From positions 24,231,806 to 24,295,805 of the forward strand of contig NC_133215.1 in assembly GCF_040436345.1 (NCBI RefSeq): DNA of 64,000 bases, given 5' to 3'. This document shows, piece by piece, positions 52,095 to 62,962 of the stretch. Positions within the stretch are counted from its first letter, which is position 1. Every line of letters starts with the position of its first letter. A program made the translations under genes and the position numbers. This DNA comes from Pagrus major (Eukaryota; Chordata; Actinopteri; Spariformes; Sparidae). The notes under the pieces were generated by a model that ran no database searches, was not told the origin of the DNA, and worked only from the letters and a program-made list of their open reading frames with translations.

Positions 52095-55000
52095 CCAAAC
52101 TTCCACAGTCATATCCATGGGAATCAAATTCACTCTGTCATAACTGCCTGTGTTAATTTCTCCTCCATTACTCACTTCTATACTGTTTCCCTTCAAGTCA
52201 TTTCAGCGAAACATTTTGCAAATACATCACACACATTTCCAACAATTAACACTTGCTTACATTAATTGTACAGACTCTCACAGAAAAGTGTTTTGTTTCT
52301 GCTTAACATGTTTATAAATGTGAATTTCCCCCAAATTTGATTAATCTAGAAAATGTTACTTAGTAGTAGGATGCTTTTAGATTAGTTTGAAGCAATTGTG
52401 TGTATATAATTGGACCTGGGTGTTTGCGTCAGTTTTACCTAAACCTTCTTTTTTAAACTCTTAGGTGTTGTTTATAAAATAAGATTTGATTCCACTGCAC
52501 AATGTGCATAGTTGACATTCTTCTTGAGGCTGGTTCCTTCCTCTGAATCTTTGCAAGTCAAACTTCCTAAGTCCTCACCCTGACTTCCCACATTCCCAGC
52601 TCTAGCCACTCACTGATATACAGTAAAGACCAGGGAAATGTACATGATCGGATAGAGCCAGTATTTAACAGTTTACTATTTTGTTTTCTTAAACCTGCAG
52701 ATGTCCCGACGTGCAAAATTGAATCCAGCACTCACTGCCCCCGCTGTCTGTCTTCTCTCCTTCCTTTCAAAAATCAAAGATTCACAGATTTCCATCAATA
52801 ACAACACTGGTCATATCACAGATACACAACTGCTTCAAACTGAACTGTGTTCATGCTTTATTAGATTGTTAGCTGCTCTGTAGCTCCTGCTGTCCTTCAG
52901 GATGACATGCTAATTTGCCCAGCTAGCTATCCAGTAGCCTGAGCTGTGCAGCCTTTGGTTTTGCTATCAGATTACATGGGGATAGCTGTTAGCCTGCACT
53001 GTGGTGTGCACATGTTTTATTTGTTTCTTCTTATTCATCGACTTTGATTTTAAAGGTCACTGATTTTCTTCTTCTTAGTTGTTCTTTGTTTCTGTTGTCA
53101 TTGAGCTGCTCTTCTTTTGAAAATAAAGATTCATTTCTATTTTGATTTGTAATTTAATGTTAAAGTGCTCCAGTGTAAAATGCTTTTCTCTCACGATTAG
53201 GGAATGAGGTATTTTGTTGTGTTTTTCGATAGTTTTTTTTTTTTTTTAATGTGCACACCTAAATGCAGCTTATAATATGTGGGATTGACTCAGTATTATA
53301 GATATATTGTTGGTGTAGAATGACACTGATTCACACCACTTTCTCCTCCTTTGTCTCGTTGGTGTGAGTTTGTGACGGGACACCAGGGGCCTCATTTATT
53401 AGCATTCAATAAGAACAAATGGGCTTGAGTGATGTGAATACCACTTCCCACACAAACGGTAGGAATTAAAAAATGTGACAAGAGAATGAACTCATCGCTG
53501 AGCAATGCCTATAAAGATCTGGAGAAAGTGGGAGCTGGCCACATTGTTTGCAAATGTAGTGAGATGAATTGGAAGTTTTATGTAATAATGTGCTTTGCGT
53601 TTCAGCTTAATTTGTTAGAAAATGATCAACAGTTTTATAAATGAGAGCCCTGCCCATTATGTATAATGGCACAAGACAGAATTCAGATAAATACGTCAAA
53701 CCAAAGGCTGCACAGTAATCATTTTGTAGAACACTTTTGAAGACCAAAAAAAAAAAGAGATCTTTTTAAAATGTCGCTTATTGCATGCTGGCTTTCAACA
53801 TCTGCATTTGGCTCATTTTTGTTGTCTTTCATTTCGTCCCCTCCCTTCTCTCTCTCTCTCTCTTCTAAATTCTGACTTGTGAAACTGTTTCTCCCTGTTT
53901 TCTTTTCCTATGCACCTTAAAGCACACACATTAACCATCCTTGCTACCGCCTAGACCAGTTAAGTAAAAATACAAAACCCCAGAAACTTCCAAACACTTT
54001 ATATTCTTGACAGGGGATAGATGCAGTTCTTTGTGTGTGTGTGTGTGTGTGTGGGTGCGTGTGTGTGTGTGTGTGTTAGATAATTATACGTTGTACAGAT
54101 ACCCAGTTTACTATCCCAACAGTTTAATCCACTGCCTAGATAGTTTTGTTGAAGTGTCCCTCCTGTGATGTTGTGGTCCTTCTAGTCCCTTTTGTGTATT
54201 TGTAGTTGGTTGTGACAGTGAATGTTCATTGGCTTCTCATCCCCATTTTGCTTTGTGTACTGTGTTGTAGTTAGTAGCGGAGTTTGTGCTTGCAGGTTGG
54301 GTGGGGAATAGAAAAAAGAACTGGAAAAGTACCATGGCAGTGGAATTGTTACTAAGATCGTGGGTGGGGAGTGAACAGGGCTTACATTTGTTTAGCCATA
54401 ATCTGTGGCTTGCATCTCAAAATGTCTTGTGATAGTGGCACTGATCCATTTTCAGTTTTAAGTTGTCTTTTCTTTTCTTTTGTGTTTTAACTTCAAGTGT
54501 TTTGTAGCTAGCCTTGTAGTGTAAATGTCCATTTTTCTTTTAGTTTTGTTTGATATATGGTTAAAAAACACCCCAGCCTTCACCAAGAAGACATTAATTG
54601 ATCTGTTCCACAATTACGACACATGAAATCAAAATAAACTCATTGTTTGCCACACCTCCAAATAGCCTGCTTTTCAGCCGCAGCACAATGCATGGCTAAG
54701 GCCCAGCAGTGCTTCCAGCTCTTTTGGGTTTGGTTAAAAAAACAGAACTTGCCGTTATTGTTCCTTTTTTAAATCAAGGACAAGTATATAGATGAGCTCA
54801 TCATCCCTATACGTGGTTCTTGCTGTTTAAAGAGAACATTGTAAATATGCAACCGCAGGGCAAGTGGAAGTGCGAGGGTGTGGGCAAACTCCCCTCCCCC
54901 AGTTCTGTACAGAACTGCATTTTTAACCAACCAAAAAAACGCTTGTCAGATCTTACAATTACTTTGTTTAGCTTTGGTTTGTTTTCTTTCTTTGGATTTC

Positions 55001-55698
55001 TCATCAGTGTTTTGTATGTACCTCCCTTTACTGTTGTGGAGAGTCAAAAACAGGTGACTGTACTGTATTGTGTAAGCTGAGTTGGGGGCATGCCACACGT
55101 AATGAAACTGTTGTAGCTTGTTCATCTTTGTGGGTGTAAAGACAGATGGATGTCCATTATCTATGTGGTGATTGGACTGTCCTGCCCTGAGGTAGACTCT
55201 GCTGAACCAACACCAAGGCAAAAAAGAAAAGGAGAAAAACAGACTTCTGGCATGTAGAGATTTATATTCAATAGATTTAGGGAGTATTTCACCTGAAATG
55301 TTTCTGAACTGTAATCTCTTTTATGAATGCATCAGTCATGCCAGAGTCGACACTGTGGAGCTCAAAGAAGCACGACTATACTTTCCACCAGAACTTGTGT
55401 GTGTGTTGGGGATCAGCAGAGGACTTTCTCAGGGCTGTACGTGTACCGTGGCATATCTTACCTTTTCCTCCATTAATTGTTTTCTATTCCATGTCCTTTG
55501 TTTCTCTTCTTCCCTTTCGCACGTAGGGCGGCTGAGGAGGCCATGATTTCGGACTTGGATGAGAACAACCCTGGCACGGAGTGGGAGCGGGTGGCTCGGC
55601 TGTGTGACTTCAACCCCAAATCCAGCAAGCAGGCCAAAGACGTGTCCCGCATGCGCTCCGTCCTCATCTCCCTGAAGCAGTCCCCGCTAGTCCGCTAG
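46935..55698 (+). CDS. clta: Clathrin light chain A
   Basis: This is a regulatory subunit of the clathrin triskelion, binding heavy-chain proximal legs on coated vesicles. Exons are 46935-47112, 47879-47907, 49242-49359, 49577-49688, 51264-51317, 53923-53958 and 55527-55698, giving 232 residues with both alternative exons, 220 without the 36-nt exon and 202 without either. Domains in order are EEDPAAAFLAQQESEIAGIE (19-38, the conserved light-chain consensus that binds Hip1/Hip1R proteins), the heavy-chain-binding helix (about 97-146, KWREEQRERLELL to KTKTNN), the variable inserts, and the C-terminal segment ARLCDFNPKSSKQAKDVSRM. The C-terminus (RMRSVLISLKQSPLV) matches CLTA rather than CLTB. 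The N-terminus is shorter than in mammals. No break is seen. Confidence 0.97.
47879..47907 (+). CDS. clta: clta exon 2, 29-nt microexon (residues 60-69)
   Basis: Encodes DGAVNGELHG, corresponding to human DGVMNGEYYQ. The acceptor is CTTTGTAG and the donor is GGG|GTAACA. Phases fit both neighbours, and exclusion would shift the frame. Confidence 0.88.
49242..49359 (+). CDS. clta: clta exon 3 (residues 70-109)
   Basis: ESNGPSDAYAAISNADRL followed by SLRKWREEQRERLELL, the start of the heavy-chain-binding helix. Confidence 0.97.
49577..49688 (+). CDS. clta: clta exon 4 (residues 109-146)
   Basis: DNSRKQESEWKEKAKVELEE and KTKTNN. A charged helix that binds clathrin heavy chain. The donor is AG|GTACTG. 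Confidence 0.97.
50806..50880. repeat. Dispersed teleost repeat fragment in clta intron 4
   Basis: TTAGGGCTGCAACTAACAAT followed by TTTCATTATTAATC, the start of a common teleost short repeat. It shares its beginning with the copy at 42430. Confidence 0.55.
51264..51317 (+). CDS. clta: clta alternative exon 5, 54 nt (residues 146-164)
   Basis: VLDEDFYKQPFSELIGYV matches human VADEAFYKQPFADVIGYV, the larger regulated insert. Length and phases equal those of the mammalian exon. Confidence 0.93.
51647..52054. mobile_element. hAT-type MITE in clta intron 5
   Basis: The inverted ends are TAGTGTTGTCA and TGACAACACTA. Flanking 8-mers GCCACTAC (51639-51646) and GCCACCAC (52055-52062) differ by one base, an 8-bp target duplication typical of hAT elements. 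The interior repeats CGATA motifs and has no transposase. A CA run lies at the right edge. Confidence 0.8.
52060..52093. repeat. CA microsatellite beside the hAT MITE
   Basis: CA run beginning within the right target duplication. Confidence 0.93.
53923..53958 (+). CDS. clta: clta neuronal-type exon 6, 36 nt (residues 164-176)
   Basis: Encodes THINHPCYRLD(Q), matching human TNINHPCYSLEQ of the brain insert. The acceptor follows a strong pyrimidine tract but ends CTTAAAG. The donor CA|GTTAAG is weak, fitting regulated inclusion. Length and phases equal those of the mammalian exon. Confidence 0.88.
54032..54077. repeat. GT microsatellite downstream of clta exon 6
   Basis: GT run with one GGGTGCG interruption, 74 nt after the donor of the neuronal-type exon. 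Confidence 0.92.
55527..55698 (+). CDS. clta: clta last coding exon (residues 176-232)
   Basis: AAEEAMISDLDENNPGTEWE then ARLCDFNPKSSKQAKDVSRM, ending SPLVR and TAG. Contains the conserved C-terminal trimerisation-side segment. Confidence 0.97.
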
Positions 55699-56707
55699 GC
55701 AACCAAGGCTGCCCAAGGTGTCATTCCATATCAACCTCTGTCACCACATACCAATCCAACCCAACTCCCCATGTCCAAACATCTATATTCTGAAGACAAG
55801 GGGACTCAAACCCCTTCTGTCCGTATCCGTTTGCCATGCACAGCCCTGTGGATGGATATAGCCAGCGGTCCTACCTTCATCTATGTCCTCTTGGCAGGGC
55901 TGTAGAGATTAACCTTGAAGCACCAGCTCACCATTTTCTGCCCCCTGAAAGGTTTTCCCCTGTGTGCACCTCTTCCACAGACCAATCAAGACCTCGTAAA
56001 TCCTCTTTTGCATTGGTTAACATACTGACATCAACACCAGGTCTGATGTTCTGTGGCGCTGTGTAACACTTGTGTAAGGGTGGTGAGACACTAAAAGGGA
56101 AGGGTTGATTGTGTGGGCCTACAGCTACACTACAGCCTGCTTCACATGGCCCCCAGACAATATGATTCTCCTGATGCTGTACTCTCTTAATCTGTCAAAC
56201 TGGTCGATTGATGTTTGTTTTATTCACCTCACCTCTTGCCCTCCAACATATCGCCTCATGTTTCCCCATCCTTACAAAAAGTCACTTCAGAATTTTTCTT
56301 TATTGTTGTTTTTTTAAGGACCAATCTCGAAGACAAACTCCAAATTCAGTGTGTGTACTTTGAACTGTGTGTGTAGAGCCTGCTTGTGGCATATTGCGTT
56401 ACATTATTCCAATCTATGCATTTCCTTTTGAAAAGCCTCTCCCCTTTCAAGTCAGGAACTGAACGAAGTCCAGTCATTACAATAAATGTGACCCATTTGT
56501 ATGTGCGTTTAAACCTCAACAGCGTGTGTGTACGTACTCTATGCGTGTACCTAATGTACATATACAGAAGGCAATATATATACAGTATATAAAACGTTTA
56601 TGTCACTGAAATTAGACAGTTGTGGTTTAAAAGAACTAGATATTAGCCAGCTGTTGCTTGACCATGCGTGTTCATTGTCCATTTGATTTCAATATCAGTA
56701 AAAAGTG

Positions 56708-56713
56708 AATAAA
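56708..56713 (+). terminator. clta polyadenylation signal candidate
   Basis: AATAAA about 1 kb after the stop. An alternative AATAAA lies at 56481. The 3' UTR between stop and signal holds no recognised gene. Confidence 0.6.
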
Positions 56714-58800
56714 AGTTGTGGTCTTGTCATTCTTCAACTGGATATTCAATGTTAATCTGTGGTTCAGGAATGTGGCTGCGATCAGATAACTGAAAGCGTA
56801 TAAAACAAGTTTAACATGTTACTTATCCTTCAAACTCAATTGATTTGTGCCCACGAGGAGGCAGAGTACCTCCTCAGCAAGTTTACCGACACAGCTCTGA
56901 GCCTGTTGTCTGAAATCTAGTCACCTGACAAATGTAAGTCTGATGTTCTTTTTACTTTAGCTCTGTTCAAGTCACCACCACCACCAGTATTTGGATTATT
57001 AGCTTGCCACCTGCGATATTCTGAGCATTTAATTGCTATTGTTGCTTTTTGCTGCTGCGTAGTGTCGGGTGTATTGCATATTAGAATTAGTTGATTGATT
57101 TAAAGCTGCACTCATTCTTTCAGTAATTTGAAAGGGTAGTGACAAACCCACAGTGAATCATCAACTGACTGCAGTTCCCTTCAACTCTACAAATTAGTTT
57201 AGCTTCTTTCAGCTTCTTTTCTTGGTTTCACAGTTCTTACACTTGTTTTCTTGTATTTCTGAGAAAACCATTTTGCTGCAGTAAGAGACTGAGGGTGAAA
57301 TTATATTGATACTTGTTTGCATATTCTACAAATTGCTAAAATCAGTTTGGAAAGAAAGGGGGAGACCAAATACGAATTGTAGAATACTGATAAAGACACA
57401 AGTTTGGCTTAATATCTGGCTGTGTAGTTATTTTGGACTGTCTGGGTGTCCTTTTTTATTTTCCTTAAAAACAGATTATTAAGTCTCACTATTTGTGTTC
57501 TCTTTTGAATGTGATAAAGTCATGGTTTTAACTCAGAAACAACATTTGATTAATTCATTTACACAAAACATTGCATCATAATTTCCAAGGTTTTGCAAAA
57601 ATGAACAAAACCCCCAACCTCTGTCCCCCTGGTATTCCAATGTTAAAAAATAAAAAAGCAAAAGTGCTCTCTAATATGGTAGCAAACCCTCTAAGATGTT
57701 ATTCCAGTGGAGAAAATGAGATGCCATGCCACATTTTGGAGGACTGAAACTGGCAAAATCATAAATAATTAAAGAAAGAAAGAAATGGCTCGATAAATAA
57801 TTTAATATGCCACTGAATTCACCTAAAACTGAAATTAAATCCAGGCATTAATTAATTTATAGCCTACATTTATTTTTCTATTTTTGGTGCATTGAATGGC
57901 ATATTAGTTTATTTATTGAGCCATGTATTTATGTCTTTATTAATTTTTTTTATTTTGGCAGATTCAGACCTCCACACCACATAACTGCATGACGACTTTC
58001 TGCATCTGGTGCCTTTTTTTTAAATTTTCTTCACCCCTGCCCCTCAAACATTCTGAGGCTGCCACTGACGATATGTAAAGGACAAATTACTTTAGTTTTT
58101 GCAAGACGGCAGGCTCGTACTGTCAGCCCATGACAACACCCCTGACTGTTTCCACTTATTCATTCAAATATTCATTTAAATACAATGTAAAGCAAGTGGG
58201 TACAAGCATTCAGCTATGTAGCTTGACTTTGTTGGTGTGTGGTGTTGATTGGAGTGGCAGATATTCAGTTAGTGGTGGGCATTTGTCCTGCTGCAGTGTC
58301 CTTTGGTAATCCACTGAACATTTAAAGGTGCTGCACTGTAGCTGTGCCACGACCTTGTGACCTCCATCTGGAGGGAGAGAAAAGAAAAAAAAAACAGCTT
58401 CTATGTAAATAGAACATTTTAGTACCTGTTCTGATTTTTATTCAGATGACATATGTTGTTAAGAAACAACCTGTTAGATGCTGATGTGCTCTTAAATTTC
58501 TGCGTAGTGCAGGTTTTAAAGTTCCTCACAGTGTGTGACACTATCGCACATATTTCCTGTACTTATATACTGTACATTAAGTTGTTGCTGTTTTTTATAC
58601 ACATTTCCCAAAAAATGCCATATTCGTGTCTTGGGAAATATTTGGATCTCCAACAAAATATAACTAAGCTCTTTGGTGTTGAGCATTAAGTTTTTAAAAG
58701 TTGACTCACCAGCTGAAAGAGCAGCCCTGTGGTATGTATTGATCTCTTATCTGTCTATTTTTCTTGGCATCATTCTCACTCCACTCTTTCTTTTGTCAAA
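56714..58800. other. Intergenic sequence between clta and the nans copies
   Basis: No gene or RNA was recognised. The segment at 58009-58067 shares about 58 nt (CACCCCTGCCCCTCAAACAT and flanks) with 62077-62134. Confidence 0.5.
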
Positions 58801-58947
58801 TGCTATTCAGTTCACCTGGAAACTCCAAGAAGAGACGATAGGATGAGCCATTGAAATGTTTTGGGTGGGACTGCTCACAGTTTTGGGACACATATGAGAC
58901 TATCAGAATTGAAATCCTTTCAGTGGATGGTATGTTTACCAAAAAAT

Positions 58948-58992
58948 TGTGTGTGTGTGTCGGTGTGTCTGTGTGTTTGTGTTTGTGTGTGT
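58948..58992. repeat. GT microsatellite
   Basis: GT run with CGG and TTTG interruptions, shortly upstream of the nans-like pseudogene. Confidence 0.85.
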
Positions 58993-59073
58993 ACCTGAAA
59001 CCTGAAAGGTGCCTGGCTGTGGAGGCGGATTCCCTCAAGCTAACTATAAAAGGCTTCGCGTGAACATCCTCCT

Positions 59074-59191
59074 GAACTCTGTCCCGGTAGGATGATCGGG
59101 GACTCCCATCCGTGCTTCACCATTGCTGAAATCGGACAAAACCATCAGGGAGACATTAAGATTGCTAAAAAAAATTATCAAGATGGCAAAG
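59074..59191 (+). pseudogene. nans-like pseudogene, exon 1 remnant
   Basis: Aligns with nans exon 1 from ELCPGRMIG through EIGQNHQGDI, but lacks the start codon and has one extra base in an A-run at about 59168-59174. The donor GCAAAG|GTAAAT is kept. Confidence 0.92.
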
Positions 59192-59287
59192 GTAAATAAA
59201 AGAGTTGAAACTGTGCCAATAAAGATGGCAATGGTTGAAAATATCACTTTGCACTGCTTCTCTTCTTCTCCTCTTCTGTCTTCTCAG

Positions 59288-59492
59288 GACGGTGGTGCTG
59301 ATTGTGCCAAATTCCAGAAAAGTGAATTAGAGTTCAAATTCAGCAAGAAAGCTTTGGAACGCCCCTACAACTCAAAGCACTCCTGGGGGGGACCACAAGC
59401 GTCACTTGGAGTTCAGCCATGAGCAGTACTGGGAACTGAAGAAGTACGCAGCAGAAATCAATATCTTTCTCACCGCCTCTGGAATGGACGAG
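59288..59492 (+). pseudogene. nans-like pseudogene, exon 2 remnant
   Basis: GADCAKFQKSELEFKF and RPYNSKHSWG are followed by a frame break in a G-run (about 11 nt missing). The frame then resumes at HLEFSHEQYWELKKYA and ends TASGMDE at donor GTAAAA. Confidence 0.93.
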
Positions 59493-60030
59493 GTAAAAGA
59501 AACAATCATTTCGATCTATGATCCAGGTAACTGGCAGGTCAGGAGTTTAAATTTTTACAGCACTGTAAGCCACAAAAATAGATATTGATATTACGGTATT
59601 CCTTAAAATAAAATAGAAAACCTACAGAGACAACTGCTAAAAAAGTATGAGACTGTGTAGCATGTGACCTCAAATGGCTCTTACTTGAAACCAACCTTAC
59701 AGCTTGTCAAAGCAAAAGTAACAAAAGAGGTTGTCGCATCCAAGACTCTCTGAATATAGGAGCTTCAGCTTGTGGCTAAGTTCTGTCATTAGCGAGGCAA
59801 AACTAACATATTAGTTCAAGACAAAGCATGATGTAAACAACAGTGAATACCACTTTAACTTATTTTAATATCAATGCCATCATTTGTAGTTGGTCCCCAT
59901 CCTTTACATGAGTGAACGCATAGCCTAAACCATCATTCAACCTCATTGCCTGTCTCAGTGTCGTGCTTTTGGGGTTCACATATTTATATTTTTACTTCCT
60001 CCTCTCTTCTATCTTTTTCTTCTCCTGAAG

Positions 60031-60157
60031 GAATATCATAAAGAATTCCTGGACATTCCCACTGGATATTCCGGGCATGAACAGGGAATCTACATAACTG
60101 TAGCAGGGATCACGTGTCAAGCAGATGTTACCCTGTGAGAAGAACTGCCACGATAAA
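60031..60157 (+). pseudogene. nans-like pseudogene, fused exon remnant
   Basis: EYHKEFLDIPTGYSGHEQG aligns with human EYQKLFPDIPIGYSGHETG. After an internal deletion, KQMLPCEKNCHDK in another frame aligns with human KQLLPCEMACNEK. The acceptor CTGAAG and a donor-like GTCGGT are present. Confidence 0.85.
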
Positions 60158-60739
60158 GTCGGTTTGATTCATTTTCATCTTATCACAAGCATTGTCTAGT
60201 TGTTGAGTTAATCTCCATGAGATAAGGATCCAATCGTTATCTTACATCATTTATGGTGCTGTATGATTGTAAAAAAGTATAAGCTCCTTGATTAAAGGGG
60301 CATTCCAATGTTTTCACGCAGGGAGTACTACTCAACCTGTGACATCATATTTTTAATGGAAGTCCTGAGTTGCAAACTGGTAGCACATAGTTTGAAAGAC
60401 ATGATCTTCTATCAATCATAGAGGGTGCAATTGAGCTGCATCATGGGAAATGTAGGATCTGTGTAGGAGCCTGACCCATAGGGACTGAAACTCAGGATAT
60501 CTCACCCTCTGCTGCTATGATTTTGATCTTTCTTTTGTAAATCTCCATCTTGCAGGTTTCCCAACTTTTACAGAACTGCAATACTAAATCAAACTGTAAT
60601 GGCCTTTTTAAATATAACCGCAGATTTAGTTTAACTGAATGGACACAATTGGACTACTGAGTTGGAGTAACTAATTTTTCAGTTTTGTGTTTATGCCTCG
60701 AGACTTTTCCAACTTTGTCTTGAAATTAAATTTATTCTA

Positions 60740-60931
60740 TCATCACAGCATCACTCTCCCCCAATGCTCTGAGCTCCCAGTCCGGCCAGATTCGGCTAAT
60801 AGCTGCATGGTTAACTAAGCTTACTAGCTAGCAGCAGCTACAGTTAGCAGCAGTTAGTGGGTACTCTGATGATATGCTGCCCCCTGTTTGTTTTGAGTAC
60901 ATAGCCAATCCTTACATATTGCTCCTTTAAT
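60740..60931. repeat. Partial copy 2 of the element at 45015-45392
   Basis: CTGAGCTCCCAGTCCGGCC, GCTGCATGGTTAACTAAGC and CTTACATATTGCTCCTTTAA match the right half of the first copy closely. It sits in the last intron of the nans-like pseudogene. No matching left end was found. Confidence 0.7.
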
Positions 60932-61122
60932 GTTTTGTCATGTCCAACTGAAACATCCAGTTTCTGTTCTAAAATGAAACTGTGCCGCAGTCAGTTTGAC
61001 GATAACTGAGACGATATGATGATGAAATGGGCACATATTAACTTGTTCAACGGTTTTCTTGTCATTTTTCATTCATCAATCACTGATTTTGTTTCTTTCT
61101 TCTCTTTTTCTTTTTGTTCCAG

Positions 61123-61218
61123 TTGGGCAAGTCGGTGGTGGCTAAGGGAGCCATCCTGAAAGGCACAGTGATCCGAAGATCATCATCTGTTGGTGTGAAA
61201 TGTTACAACAGCCTGTAA
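61123..61218 (+). pseudogene. nans-like pseudogene, last recognisable remnant
   Basis: LGKSVVAK matches the start of the antifreeze-like (SAF) domain of NANS exactly. Later residues diverge (GAILKGTVI against KIPEGTILT) and a TAA follows. Confidence 0.85.
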
Positions 61219-61854
61219 TTGCAGGGTGTGGCCTCATACATGACATTTGTGTACTGTCGTATGTGGGATGTGAAGCCACATGTGGATTTTCCATGATGTG
61301 ACGTCAAAGCTTGTTAAATCATCCAACACTGACATTTCAGTGACGTATGGCCCCTCTGAGCTCTATCTTCTATTCACATCACAGCTGTAATGCAGATGCA
61401 TGGAAATATTAGCAGGTGATGTCAACTGTGTTTGCATCCCTGCACTGTTTGCTTACTGTGTGCCACAGGCCCTGTCCAAATTAAGAAATGTCCCGTGGCA
61501 GGCTTGTGAAAGTAGTCTCTATCTCTATCTACAATGATCTGTCCCTGCCTGACTTTTCCAGCAGTTAATCATAAAAAAGTGCAATGTTTGGTTACATATG
61601 TGTTTGAATAAGTTGCACTGTAATTATATGCAGTACCTGTATTTGTGGGGAATAATAATGATGTTAGGATTATATTCTTCTGTTCATGGAGCCACATGTG
61701 GCACTTAAATAGCAATCAATGCTTCTCAAATGTTAATCATACGAATTAAAAGAATGTGGAAAAAGCCTTTAATTTCTGTATTTTTGTCTTAATTTCTTAG
61801 TTTACTAGTAGCAGTGAGAAATATGATAGCAATGGGTAGTTCCCGAGTGTGGCT

Positions 61855-62331
61855 TAGGGTGACCAGGTCCCAACAAACCAAATGTGGATCGTCTCCCCTC
61901 GTGCTCCCATGTTCAAATAAATGCAGCGAAGGTGCCCTCTTGGATGCCCCTATGGTAGGTAAAACATGATAAAGTGCCCTTTAGGGTGCCCTTCCAGCAG
62001 ACTAAACATGGTGAAGTGCGCTCTAGGGTGCCCTTCCAGTGCCCTTTCTACGCACTCGTGCCCCACCACATACAGCTGGTGTCCTTTTTATATTTTTTCA
62101 CCCCTGCACCTCAAACATTCGGAGTCCGCCACTGCTGCACAGTGTGTTAAATGCTAGGTATTTCAGCTGCTGTTCCCAGTCTTGAAAAAGAAACCCTGTG
62201 TGATGTAGCAATGGCAGCAAAGACAGTCACAGTCAATAACAATGTGGGACATCATCTCTATATGTGGGACACATAATAAGGGATAAAAATGGTGTGCACT
62301 CCTGCATGAAGTGGGACACCTGGTCACTCTA
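61855..62331. mobile_element. Inverted-repeat element (MITE-like) between the nans copies
   Basis: The left end TAGGGTGACCAGGTCCCA and right end GTGGGACACCTGGTCACTCTA are inverted relatives. The interior holds two 42-nt tandem units from 61962 (each with AGGGTGCCCTTCCAG) and the segment shared with 58009-58067. There is no transposase, and no clear target duplication. Confidence 0.6.
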
Positions 62332-62830
62332 GTCTAAAAGCAACATCATGTAGAAATTGGCATTTCGTTTTTATTATATCTTTTCTTTGTATTTTCTCTT
62401 TTGTTTTCTTTATATTTATATTTTATATTTCTTGTATATCTGTGATCCCCATGGCATTCTCTTTACATATTTTTTTTTACTTTGTGCTGATACTTAACAT
62501 TTAAAGACAAAATCTTTCTGTTCATGGTTTTCTGTCTTCTGATTATATTTTTTTGGGTTGCATTTTGAAGTCAGAGGCTGAAATGTCTTTTCTTCACCCA
62601 CTCCTTCACCTGCCTGTCAAACATACACGTAAGCTTATGCTTTTATTTTTAAAGTGGATCCGGCTATTACGTTGAACTACAAAGCGGAAGTCCGTGCACA
62701 TCCTTGATGTTCAGCACGATAACGGTTCCGGTCGGCTTCTCCAGGAACAACTCGCTGCTGTCCCTCCGTCCACTCCTCTGCAAGAAAATTACATCCACCG
62801 GTGGTTTCTTGTTTCCTTTTCTTTGTTAAA
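62332..62830 (+). promoter_or_regulatory. Upstream region of nans
   Basis: AT-rich to about 62640, then more mixed sequence up to the start codon. Presumably it holds the nans promoter and 5' UTR. No TATA or CCAAT box near the start was convincing. The minus-strand open frame crossing exon 1 is a shadow. Confidence 0.45.
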
Positions 62831-62962
62831 ATGCCTTTAAAGTTTGAGCTGTGTCCCGGTCGAATGATCGGAGGGAACCACCCGTGCTTCATCATTGCCG
62901 AAATTGGACAAAACCACCAGGGAGACATTGAGATTGCCAAGAAAATGATCAAAATGGCAAAG
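62831..62962 (+). CDS. nans: nans exon 1 (residues 1-44)
   Basis: Complete coding part of exon 1, ending in AIAKK-type helix residues MIKMAK at a phase-0 donor. It corresponds to the degraded copy at 59074-59191. Confidence 0.96.

Larger units (their letters stand above)
59074..61218 (+). pseudogene. Sialic acid synthase (NANS) duplicate, unprocessed and broken
   Basis: Four exon remnants in gene order keep splice sites and introns, so this is a segmental copy and not a retrocopy: 59074-59191, 59288-59492, 60031-60157 and 61123-61218. The defects are several. The ATG and the first codons are not recognisable. One base is inserted near the end of exon 1. About 11 bases are missing in exon 2 after SKHSWG. 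Roughly 85 residues after GMDE are absent. In the third remnant roughly 45 codons are lost, so GYSGHEQGIYI runs into KQMLPCEK out of frame. The last remnant keeps LGKSVVAK then diverges to a stop. It lies 1.6 kb upstream of intact nans in the same orientation. Non-coding expression cannot be excluded. Confidence 0.93.

Noticed and set aside
52701-52883. 60-codon plus-strand frame in clta intron 5
   Set aside because: No acceptor/donor phases fit clta and there is no similarity to light chains.
62677-62952. Minus-strand open frame overlapping nans exon 1
   Set aside because: Antisense shadow of a conserved coding exon on the plus strand.
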